Below the pieces are notes generated by a model, which was not told where the DNA came from, searched no databases, and was given only the letters and a program-made list of their open reading frames with translations. Positions 6,286 to 13,123 of a stretch of 19,801 bases of DNA are shown here, piece by piece. The first letter of the stretch is position 1. Each line of letters opens with the position of its first letter. Origin of the DNA: DASYAE01 sp036501535 (GTDB lineage Bacteria > Actinomycetota > Actinomycetes > Streptomycetales > Catenulisporaceae); contig DASYAE010000211.1 in the NCBI GenBank assembly GCA_036501535.1, forward strand, positions 1-19,801, given 5' to 3'. A program made the translations under genes and the position numbers.

Positions 6286-8184
6286 ATGCCACCCCTATCG
6301 CCGCATGACGGCTCCTTCGCGTCCCTCTGGCGGATGAAACCGTACGTGCGGCCATACCGCTGGCAGATCCTGCTGATGTTCACGGTCGCGCTGGGCAGCA
6401 GCCTCGTCGGCGTGGGCGTGCCGCTGCTGACCGCGGCGGTGATCGACGGGCCGATCCAGCACGGCGACCGGGCGGGGCTGTGGCTGCTCGGCTTCTACGC
6501 GCTGCTGTTCGGCCTGGCCGAGGCGGCCCTCATCCTGGCCCGCCGGCTGACCCTGGCCAACAGTGCGCTGGGCATCGAGAAGGACATGCGCGACCGGCTG
6601 TACGAACATCTGCAGCGGCTCGACGTCGGCTTCCACGACTCCTGGCAGTCCGGGCAGCTGGTGGCCCGGATGACCAGCGACATCTCGGCGATCCGGCGCT
6701 TCTTCGGCTTCGCGCTGATCTTCCTGGTGGTCAACTCGGTGACCTTCGCCGTGGTGGGGATCCTGCTGCTCGTCATCAACCCGCTGATCGGCGCGGTGGT
6801 GATCGTGTTCGGCGTGCCGCTGAGCTACACGGTCTTCAAGTACGAGCGGATCTACCGCAAGCGGATCCGAGCGGTGCAGGACCAGCAGGGCGAGGTGGCC
6901 ACCGACGTCGAGGAGTCGGCGCTCGGCATCCGCGCGGTCAAGGCCTTCGGCCGGGCCGACTTCCTGGCCCGGCGCTACCTGGACAAGTCCGCCGAGCTGC
7001 GCCGGCTCCAGCTGCGCCAGATCAAGACGCTGTCCGAGATCTGGTCGCTGATCATCGCGCAGCCGCAGATCGTGCTGGCCCTGGTGGTGCTCGGCGGCGG
7101 CGTCGCGGTGGCGCACGGCTCGCTCTCGCTGGGCACCCTGGTCGCCGTCATCTCGCTCTACCAGCTGCTGGTCTGGCCGATCGAGTCGATGGGCTGGCTG
7201 CTGGCCTCGGCCCAGGAGGCGAACTCGGCGGCCGAGCGGGTCTTCGAGGTCCTCGACGCCGAGCCGCGGATCAAGGATCTGCCGGGGGCGGCCGCCTTCA
7301 CGGCGACCGAACGGCCCGCCCGCGCCGTCGGCACCGCGCCCGGCGCCCCGGACGCCCGGCTCGTCTTCGAGAACGTCTCCTTCAGCTTCCCGGCCAGCCG
7401 CGGCGACGAGGGCCGCGCGTCCGCGTCCGCGCGCGCCCGGCTGCTCCTGCCGGCCGGGCCCGAGAACCCGGGCGCGCCCATCCTGACCGGCGTCGACCTG
7501 GCCCTGGCCCCCGGCGAGACGCTGGCCGTGGTCGGCCCCACCGGCTGCGGCAAGACGACGCTCACCTCGCTGGTGCCCCGCCTCTACGACGTGACCGGCG
7601 GCCGGATCCTGCTGGACGGGGCCGACGTGCGCGAGATGCCGCTGGCCGAGCTGCGCGCCCAGGTCGCCTGCGCCTTCGAGGACCCGACCCTGTTCTCCGC
7701 CAGCGTCCGGGAGAACCTGCTGCTCGGCCGGCCCGACGCGGACGAGGCGCAGATCGAGGAGGCGCTCGAGGTGGCCCAGGCGCAGTTCGTGCACAACCTG
7801 CCGTGGGGCCTCGACACCCGGGTCGGCGAGCAGGGCCTGTCCCTGTCCGGCGGGCAGCGCCAGCGGCTCGCGCTGGCCCGCGCGGTGCTCGGCCGGCCGC
7901 CGGTGCTCGTGCTCGACGACCCGCTCTCCGCCCTCGACATCCACACCGAGGGCCTGGTCGAGGAGGCGCTGCGCGAGGTGCTGGCGCTGACCACCGGGAT
8001 CGTCGTGGCGCACCGGGCGTCCACGGTGCTGCTGGCCGACCGGGTGGCGGTGCTCGGCCCGCACCCGCTCGGCGGCTTCACCGTCGCCGCGCAGGGCACC
8101 CACCACGACCTGCTGGAAAGCAATCCGGTGTACCGCGACCTGCTGTCGCAGAGTTCTGAGCTGGTGGAGGAGACTAGCCGATGA
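6286..8184 (+). CDS. ABC exporter half-transporter, degenerate-site subunit
   Basis: Type IV (multidrug/lipid exporter fold) half-transporter, 632 aa. The N-terminal TMD spans about residues 20-315 with six membrane segments, and the NBD spans about 358-632. Motifs: Walker A GPTGCGKTT (417-425), signature LSGGQ (520-524), Walker B LVLDD (541-545), H-loop His576. Two catalytic positions deviate. The Q-loop reads AFEDPTLF, with Glu465 where Gln is usual, and the residue after Walker B is Asp545 instead of Glu. About 30 extra residues, rich in Ala and Arg (369-398), are inserted before the Walker A strand. The gene ends in an ATGA overlap with the next exporter gene, so the two are translationally coupled. 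The pair probably forms a heterodimer. The substrate is unknown; mycobacterial Rv1272c/Rv1273c-type exporters are similar in layout. Confidence 0.92.
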   Translation: MPPLSPHDGSFASLWRMKPYVRPYRWQILLMFTVALGSSLVGVGVPLLTAAVIDGPIQHGDRAGLWLLGFYALLFGLAEAALILARRLTLANSALGIEKDMRDRLYEHLQRLDVGFHDSWQSGQLVARMTSDISAIRRFFGFALIFLVVNSVTFAVVGILLLVINPLIGAVVIVFGVPLSYTVFKYERIYRKRIRAVQDQQGEVATDVEESALGIRAVKAFGRADFLARRYLDKSAELRRLQLRQIKTLSEIWSLIIAQPQIVLALVVLGGGVAVAHGSLSLGTLVAVISLYQLLVWPIESMGWLLASAQEANSAAERVFEVLDAEPRIKDLPGAAAFTATERPARAVGTAPGAPDARLVFENVSFSFPASRGDEGRASASARARLLLPAGPENPGAPILTGVDLALAPGETLAVVGPTGCGKTTLTSLVPRLYDVTGGRILLDGADVREMPLAELRAQVACAFEDPTLFSASVRENLLLGRPDADEAQIEEALEVAQAQFVHNLPWGLDTRVGEQGLSLSGGQRQRLALARAVLGRPPVLVLDDPLSALDIHTEGLVEEALREVLALTTGIVVAHRASTVLLADRVAVLGPHPLGGFTVAAQGTHHDLLESNPVYRDLLSQSSELVEETSR

Positions 8185-10076
8185 CCGTCCTCGACACCAC
8201 GCCGCCGCTGCCTGATGAGACCGAGACCGAGGAAAGCTGGCGCGGCGTCGCGACCGAGCAGACCGACGACGTCTCGACCAGCGGCGGGGTCTTCCTGCGC
8301 GCCCGCTCCCGCCGGCTGCTCGGCTCGCTGCTGCGCCCACACCGCGCCGAGCTGGCCCTGGCCAGCGTGCTGATCGTGGTGGTCACCGTGGCCGAGATGG
8401 CAGGGCCCTACCTCGTCTCGGTCGGCATCGACTCCGGCATCCCGGGCATCCGGCGCGGCGACTGGGCCCCGGCGGCGGTGGCGGTCGGCGCGATCCTGGC
8501 CACCGCGGTGTTCGGTGCGGCGCTGCGGCTGCGGTTCCTCAAGCTGGCCGGGCGGATCGGCCAGGACGTGCTGCTGGACCTGCGCGAGCGGGTGTTCCGG
8601 CAGTTCCAGCGGCTGCCGATCGCGTTCCACGAGCGGTACACCTCCGGCCGGGTCATCTCCCGGCTGACCAACGACCTCGACGCGCTCGGCGACCTGGTCA
8701 ACGCCAGCCTGGACGGGCTGATCAACGCGGTGCTCAACATCGCCGTCATCGGGGTGCTGCTGGGCTGGCTGGACCCGCAGCTCTCGCTGTTCCTCGCGGT
8801 CAGCCTGCCGGCGCTGTTCCTCCTGCTGCGCTGGTACACCCGCGGCTCGCGGGTGGCGTACCGGCGCACCCGCGAGACGATCGCGGTGCTGATCGTGCAC
8901 TTCGTCGAGACGCTCAACGGGATCCGCGCGGTGCAGGCCTTCCGGCGCGAGGGGCGCGGCAACCGGATCTTCCACGGCCTGAGCGACGACTATCGTGCGG
9001 CGAACGCGGACGCGATGCGGCTGATGGCCTGGTTCATGCCGGCGATCACCGCGGTCGGCGGGGTGCTCACCGCGGTGGTGCTGGTCTTCGGCGGCTTCCA
9101 GGTGATGGACGGGGCGCTGCAGGTCGGCGTACTGACGGCCTATCTGCTGTACCTGAACCGGTTCTTCGACCCGCTGCAGGACCTGGCGATGTTCTACACC
9201 TCCTACCAGTCGGCGACCGCGGCGCTGGAGAAGCTGTCCGGGGTGCTGGAAGAGGAGGCGGCGGTGCCGGAGCCGCTGGAGCCGAAGCCGCTGCCGCAGC
9301 CGGCCCGCGGCGAGGTGCGCTTCGATCGGGTGCGGTTCGCGTATCCGAAGCGGGGGCAGGACTCCGACGCCGCGTCAGCCGCCGAGCGCACCGTGCTGCC
9401 GCAGCTCGACCTGGTCATCCCGGCCGGGCAGACGGTCGCGCTGGTCGGGGCGACCGGGGCGGGCAAGTCCACGCTGGCCCGGCTGATGTGCCGGTTCTAC
9501 GACCCGGGCGAGGGCGCGGTGCGGCTCGACGGGTTGGACGTGCGCGACCTGAGCGACGCGGACCTGCGCCGCGCCGTGGTCATGGTCACCCAGGAGAACT
9601 TCCTGTTCACCGGGTCGGTGGCGGACAACATCCGGTTCGGCCGGCCGCAGGCCTCGGACGAGCAGGTGGAGCGGGCGGCGCGGGCGATCGGCGCGCACGC
9701 GTTCATCAGCGCACTGCCGGAGGGCTACGACACGGACGTGAAGAAGCGCGGCGGCCGGCTCTCGTCGGGCCAGCGGCAGCTGATCGCGTTCGCGCGGGCG
9801 TTCCTGGCCGACCCGACCGTGCTGGTGCTGGACGAGGCGACCTCCTCGCTGGACGTGCCGAGCGAGCGGCTGGTGCAGCGGGCGCTGCGCACGATCCTGA
9901 GCGAGCGCACCGCGCTGGTCATCGCGCACCGGCTGTCCACGGTGGAGATCGCCGACCGGGTGCTGGTGATGGAGGACGGGCGGATCGTGGAGGACGGCAC
10001 GCCGGGCGAGCTGCTCGGCTCGGGCACCGGGCGGTTCGCCGGCCTGCACGAGGCGTGGCGCGGCTCGCTGGTCTGA
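8181..10076 (+). CDS. ABC exporter half-transporter, catalytic subunit
   Basis: Partner of the preceding half-transporter, 631 aa, starting at an ATGA overlap. A poorly conserved acidic cytoplasmic tail of about 45 residues precedes the TMD (about 52-345), and the NBD covers about 378-631. Motifs: Walker A GATGAGKST (423-431), Q-loop VTQENFLF (Gln471), signature LSSGQ (527-531), Walker B VLVLDE with catalytic Glu552, D-loop SSLD, H-loop His583. The ATP site built from this Walker A/B and the partner's LSGGQ is therefore intact. The other site combines the partner's degenerate Walker B with this LSSGQ signature. It ends 9 bp from the convergent reductase-deaminase gene, with no obvious terminator between them. 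The substrate cannot be predicted. Confidence 0.93.
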   Translation: MTVLDTTPPLPDETETEESWRGVATEQTDDVSTSGGVFLRARSRRLLGSLLRPHRAELALASVLIVVVTVAEMAGPYLVSVGIDSGIPGIRRGDWAPAAVAVGAILATAVFGAALRLRFLKLAGRIGQDVLLDLRERVFRQFQRLPIAFHERYTSGRVISRLTNDLDALGDLVNASLDGLINAVLNIAVIGVLLGWLDPQLSLFLAVSLPALFLLLRWYTRGSRVAYRRTRETIAVLIVHFVETLNGIRAVQAFRREGRGNRIFHGLSDDYRAANADAMRLMAWFMPAITAVGGVLTAVVLVFGGFQVMDGALQVGVLTAYLLYLNRFFDPLQDLAMFYTSYQSATAALEKLSGVLEEEAAVPEPLEPKPLPQPARGEVRFDRVRFAYPKRGQDSDAASAAERTVLPQLDLVIPAGQTVALVGATGAGKSTLARLMCRFYDPGEGAVRLDGLDVRDLSDADLRRAVVMVTQENFLFTGSVADNIRFGRPQASDEQVERAARAIGAHAFISALPEGYDTDVKKRGGRLSSGQRQLIAFARAFLADPTVLVLDEATSSLDVPSERLVQRALRTILSERTALVIAHRLSTVEIADRVLVMEDGRIVEDGTPGELLGSGTGRFAGLHEAWRGSLV

Positions 10077-10085
10077 GATCGCGCG

Positions 10086-11249
10086 TCAGCCGAGCAGGTG
10101 CGCGTTGACCTCGCGGACCGCCGGGGCGAGCCCGGGCAGCTCGACCACCTCGACCCCGGCGGCGCGCAGCCGGTCCGCGCCGTCGCACACGGCCAGCAGG
10201 GCCGGCTCGCGCAGGGCCAGCACGACCCGAGGGATGCCGGCGGCCAGGATCAGGTCGGTGCAGCTGCGCGGGCGCGAGGAGCGCGGCGAGCAGGGCTCGA
10301 GCGAGGTGTAGACGGTGGCGTGCCCGAGCCGGGGGTCGGCCGGGTCGAGCCGGGCGAGGGCGACCTCCTCGGCGTGGTTCCTGTCCGGGTCGCCGAGGCC
10401 GCGCAGCGGTTCGCGGGAGAAGCCGGTGGAGATCACCGCTCCCCCGGCGTCGGCGATGACCGCGCCGACCGAGTAGGCGGTGGGTGACGGCGGGCAGGAG
10501 CGGGCCAGTTCCACGGCCATGCGCAGTAGGGCGGCGTCAGCCGCGCTACTGCCGCCGACGCCGTGTGGCGCGTCCTGTGCTGCGCGGCGAATCAGGTAGC
10601 GGGAGAAGAGAATGTCGCCGATCGCGCGCGCCTCGCCGAGCACCATCCGCCGGTCCGGCGCCTGCGGGAACCCGGCGCCCGCCGCTCTCGCCGCTCCTCC
10701 CGCTCCCGGCGCGGCCGGTCCCGGCCCGGCCGACGCGGCCGGGAAGTGCGGCGCGGCCGGGTCGCCGACCAGGAACGGGGCGACGGCGAACTGCAGCTCG
10801 TCGGCCAGGTCCTCGGCCAGGAACCGGGTCAGCACGGCCGCCCCGCCCTCGACCATCAGCCGGCGCACCCCGCGCCGGCCGAGATCGTCGAGCACTGATC
10901 CGAGCTCGGGCGCGCCCTCGTACACCGCGGTCTGCGCGCCCTGCGCGGTGAGCACGGCCGATGCGGGATCGATCCCGCCGCGCCCGGCGAGCACGACGCG
11001 CAGCGGGCTGGCCGGCCTCCCGCGCCGGACCCGCTCTTCGCGCCGCTGCGCGGAGCGGACCAGCAGCCTCGGGTCGTCCGCCCGCACCGTGCCGGCGCCG
11101 ACCAGGATCGCGTCGCAGGAGGCGCGCAGCGCATCGACCCGGTCGAAGTCCTCCCGGTTGGACAGCAGCAGCCGGTCGGCGCCGGCGTCGTCCAGGTAGC
11201 CGTCGAGCGAGGCGGCGCAGCTCAGGATCGTGTAAGGGCGTTCGGGCAC
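10086..11249 (-). CDS. Reductase-deaminase fusion, RibD-like domains in reversed order
   Basis: 387 aa. Residues 5-220 form a RibD_C/DHFR-like pyrimidine reductase domain (TILSCAASLDGYL, ILVGAGTVRADDPRLL, RLMVEGGAAVLTRFL), with an Ala/Gly/Pro-rich insertion at 171-197. Residues about 236-387 form a cytidine/deoxycytidylate-type deaminase domain with zinc motif HAE (H292, E294) and SLEPC (C320), then C330 ten residues later. Classical RibD is deaminase first, reductase second, so this is the opposite order. Both reactions would act on the early riboflavin intermediates, 5-amino-6-ribosylamino pyrimidine phosphates, if the specificity is RibD-like; that is inferred. The start is GTG at 11249, with GGGAGA about 8 nt upstream. 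No other riboflavin gene is nearby. It could instead modify another pyrimidine or pterin. Confidence 0.82.
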   Translation of the reverse strand: MPERPYTILSCAASLDGYLDDAGADRLLLSNREDFDRVDALRASCDAILVGAGTVRADDPRLLVRSAQRREERVRRGRPASPLRVVLAGRGGIDPASAVLTAQGAQTAVYEGAPELGSVLDDLGRRGVRRLMVEGGAAVLTRFLAEDLADELQFAVAPFLVGDPAAPHFPAASAGPGPAAPGAGGAARAAGAGFPQAPDRRMVLGEARAIGDILFSRYLIRRAAQDAPHGVGGSSAADAALLRMAVELARSCPPSPTAYSVGAVIADAGGAVISTGFSREPLRGLGDPDRNHAEEVALARLDPADPRLGHATVYTSLEPCSPRSSRPRSCTDLILAAGIPRVVLALREPALLAVCDGADRLRAAGVEVVELPGLAPAVREVNAHLLG

Positions 11250-11313
11250 GGATCCATTCTCCCGGATCCGGCGGCGGCCCCACGTGGTCGAGGCGGTGTC
11301 AACGCAATGTTCA

Positions 11314-11341
11314 TCAACCCAGCGCCGGTCAACCCAGCGCC
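11314..11341. repeat. 15-bp-period duplication across the LCP1 stop codon
   Basis: TCAACCCAGCGCC occurs at 11314-11326 and again at 11329-11341, a 13-bp direct repeat with a 2-bp gap. On the minus strand it duplicates the last codons (Ala-Leu-Gly-stop) of the first LCP gene, so a second in-frame stop follows 15 nt after the real one. Confidence 0.6.
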
Positions 11342-12969
11342 TGCGTGCCGGAGCCGACCGGGATGCACACGTCCGCGGTGTTCGCGTTGAGCTCGAAGGA
11401 CTGCGCGGGGGCGGTCGCCGCGCCGGCGGTGTCGGCCGGCACCGGAACCGGGGTGAAGGCGGCGCCGGAGTCCCAGTCGGTGCCGATCACCAGGGTGATC
11501 TGGGTGTACTGGCTGGTCTGCTCGACCTGCGCGGTGGGGATGTGCAGCGTGGCGGCGAGCGAGTCGGCCTGGCCGGTGCTGCCCGGCGGGTAGTAGATCT
11601 CGGTGGTGCCCTGGTTCTTCCGGTCGCCGCCGATGAACGCCCCGGAGTAGCCGTCGCCGTTCAGGTCGCCGGTGATCGCGCCGGCCCGGTTGGCGATGCC
11701 ATCTGCGTTGTAGACGGCGATCGGGATGGCCGCCTTGTCCACTCCGGCCGGCGCCTGCGGGACCGGCGGGCTCGGCGTGGGCGTCGGCGAGGCCGAAGCC
11801 GAGGGCGATGCCGAAGCTGAGGCTGATGCCGAGGGCGAGGCGGATGGCGCGACGGCGCCTCCGGGCTGCCCTGTCCCGGTGTTCGTGTACGCCACGCCGT
11901 TCTGGATGTTGCGGAACATCGCGCTCGCGTCCGGCTGCTCGGGCACGACCCGGCCGGCGGCGGCCGGGTCCGGCTGCCACGGCATGGTCAGGAAGGTGAT
12001 CGCGCCGGCCGGCACGTCCGCCAGGGCCCGGGCCAGCCCCTCCATCGCGGACAGGCCGCTGAGGCCGTCGCTGACCGTCGTGTTCTGCGACAGCGCCTGC
12101 GCCAGGGACAGCAGCGTGCGGGCGTCGAGCAGGCGCAGCTTGCCGTGCAGGGTGCGGATCGCCTGCGCCAGGAAGTAGTGCTGGGCCTCCTCGCGACCGA
12201 GGTCGGAGCCGTCGAGGAAGGAGTTCCGGGTGCGCAGGAACGCCAGCGCCTGCTGGCCCTCGATGTAGCTGGTGCCGGCCGGCAGTTCGAGCCCGGAGTC
12301 CTTGTCGTGCACCGGCGTGGTGACGCACACCGGCACGCCGCCGAGCGCGTCGGAGATGCTCGCCACGGCCGAGAAGCCGAGCATGATGTAGCCGGTGAAG
12401 GTGATGCCGGTGAGCATGTGGGCGGCGGCCACCTGGCACTGCGGGCCGCCCTTCAGCGCCTGGCCGATCTGGCCCTCGGCCTGGCCGGTGACCTTGACCG
12501 CGCCGTTCTCGGCGGTGGAGCAGACCGGGAGCTCGGTGTCCGTGTCGCGCGGGATCGACATGACGGTCGCGTCGGACCGGTCGGCCGGGACGTGCAGCAC
12601 CATCTCGACGTCGGCGACACGGTCGGCGCTGTTCCCGGTGTCACTGTTCCCGGTGTCGTAGCCGATCAGCAGGATGTTCATCGGGGCGCCGCCGGGGCCG
12701 GCCGGCAGCGGCGACTGCGTCACCCCTTCGGGCAGCAGCGGGGTGTGCTTGACGTCGGCGACGGTCGTCCTGAACACGTACAGACCGAACCCGGCGACGA
12801 GGGCCAGCACCACGAGCAGTCCGAGCGCGGTCCGCACCAGGAACCTGAGCACCCCGTGCCGCCTGACCGGGTCGACCGGCTCCGGCTCGTAGTCGTCGAA
12901 CTCAGGATCGAAGCCGCGATCGTCGTCGGAATCGACGCCGTCGTCGATCCAGTACCCTTCCTCGCTCAT
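11329..12969 (-). CDS. LytR-CpsA-Psr family protein with C-terminal LytR_C domain (LCP1)
   Basis: Membrane-anchored ligase of the LCP family, which transfers undecaprenyl-linked glycopolymers onto peptidoglycan outside the cell. 546 aa. An acidic cytoplasmic tail (1-36) is followed by one TM at about 46-66. The LCP domain spans about 95-330, with MNILLIGYDTG (97-107), SIPRDT (R141, D142), GGVPVCV (210-216) and FLRTRNSFLDGSDLGREE (R246, R248, R259). A Ser/Ala/Pro linker (371-405) leads to a LytR_C domain at about 414-510. That domain contains DLNGDG (435-440), which resembles a calcium-binding loop. The protein ends with NAN..ADVCIP.G, which its neighbour also has. The ATG at 12969 is chosen; an open frame back to 13038 has no support. 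The Shine-Dalgarno is weak. An ECF-type promoter candidate lies about 90 bp upstream. Confidence 0.92.
   Translation of the reverse strand: MSEEGYWIDDGVDSDDDRGFDPEFDDYEPEPVDPVRRHGVLRFLVRTALGLLVVLALVAGFGLYVFRTTVADVKHTPLLPEGVTQSPLPAGPGGAPMNILLIGYDTGNSDTGNSADRVADVEMVLHVPADRSDATVMSIPRDTDTELPVCSTAENGAVKVTGQAEGQIGQALKGGPQCQVAAAHMLTGITFTGYIMLGFSAVASISDALGGVPVCVTTPVHDKDSGLELPAGTSYIEGQQALAFLRTRNSFLDGSDLGREEAQHYFLAQAIRTLHGKLRLLDARTLLSLAQALSQNTTVSDGLSGLSAMEGLARALADVPAGAITFLTMPWQPDPAAAGRVVPEQPDASAMFRNIQNGVAYTNTGTGQPGGAVAPSASPSASASASASPSASASPTPTPSPPVPQAPAGVDKAAIPIAVYNADGIANRAGAITGDLNGDGYSGAFIGGDRKNQGTTEIYYPPGSTGQADSLAATLHIPTAQVEQTSQYTQITLVIGTDWDSGAAFTPVPVPADTAGAATAPAQSFELNANTADVCIPVGSGTQALG
11792..11845. 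repeat. Three degenerate 18-bp tandem repeats in the LCP1 linker
   Basis: Units are GCCGAAGCCGAGGGCGAT (11792-11809), GCCGAAGCTGAGGCTGAT (11810-11827) and GCCGAGGGCGAGGCGGAT (11828-11845). They encode the Ser-Ala-Ser-Pro part of the spacer between the LCP and LytR_C domains. Such repeats can expand or shrink and so alter linker length. Confidence 0.6.
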
Positions 12970-13056
12970 GCGTCTGCCCCGTCTTCGAATACGCACCGAC
13001 GTGACTGAGCGTGCGCAGAGTCGTGCCCCGTCCACCACTCTGCACTCGCCTTTATA

Positions 13057-13082
13057 GACGCAGCATCACCAACCGGGGTTCC
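13057..13082 (-). promoter_or_regulatory. ECF sigma-type promoter candidate of LCP1
   Basis: On the minus strand, GGAAC (13078-13082) is followed after exactly 17 nt by CGTC (13057-13060), then TATAAA. This pattern is typical of envelope-stress ECF sigma factors. The predicted start near 13050 gives a leader of about 80 nt to the LCP1 ATG. The second LCP gene has the same motif with the same spacing. The -35 overlaps a small dyad ACCGGG-GTT-CCCGGT (13072-13086). Confidence 0.5.
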
Positions 13083-13101
13083 CGGTCTTGAGCCCCCGTC
13101 A

Positions 13102-13122
13102 GCCGCGGCCTGCGTGCGCGGC
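13102..13122 (-). terminator. Hairpin immediately after the LCP2 stop
   Basis: GCCGCG (13102-13107) pairs with CGCGGC (13117-13122) around a 9-nt loop, directly after the TAA stop of the second LCP gene. There is no T-tract. It may be a U-less terminator separating the two LCP genes; the dyad at 13072-13086 could add to it. Confidence 0.35.
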
Positions 13123-13123
13123 C

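Noticed and set aside
6295..8340. 681-codon minus-strand open frame opposite the first ABC exporter gene
   Set aside because: Arg/Asp/Gly/His-rich composition without domain motifs. It mirrors a convincing ABC gene and results from the scarcity of stops in G/C-rich DNA.
11250..11328. TTGACA-like box between LCP1 and the reductase-deaminase gene
   Set aside because: No -10 element at a workable distance; the following bases are purely G/C.
12970..13038. 23-residue N-terminal extension of LCP1
   Set aside because: Arg-rich, covers the expected leader, and has no Shine-Dalgarno. MSEEGYWIDD gives a normal acidic tail.
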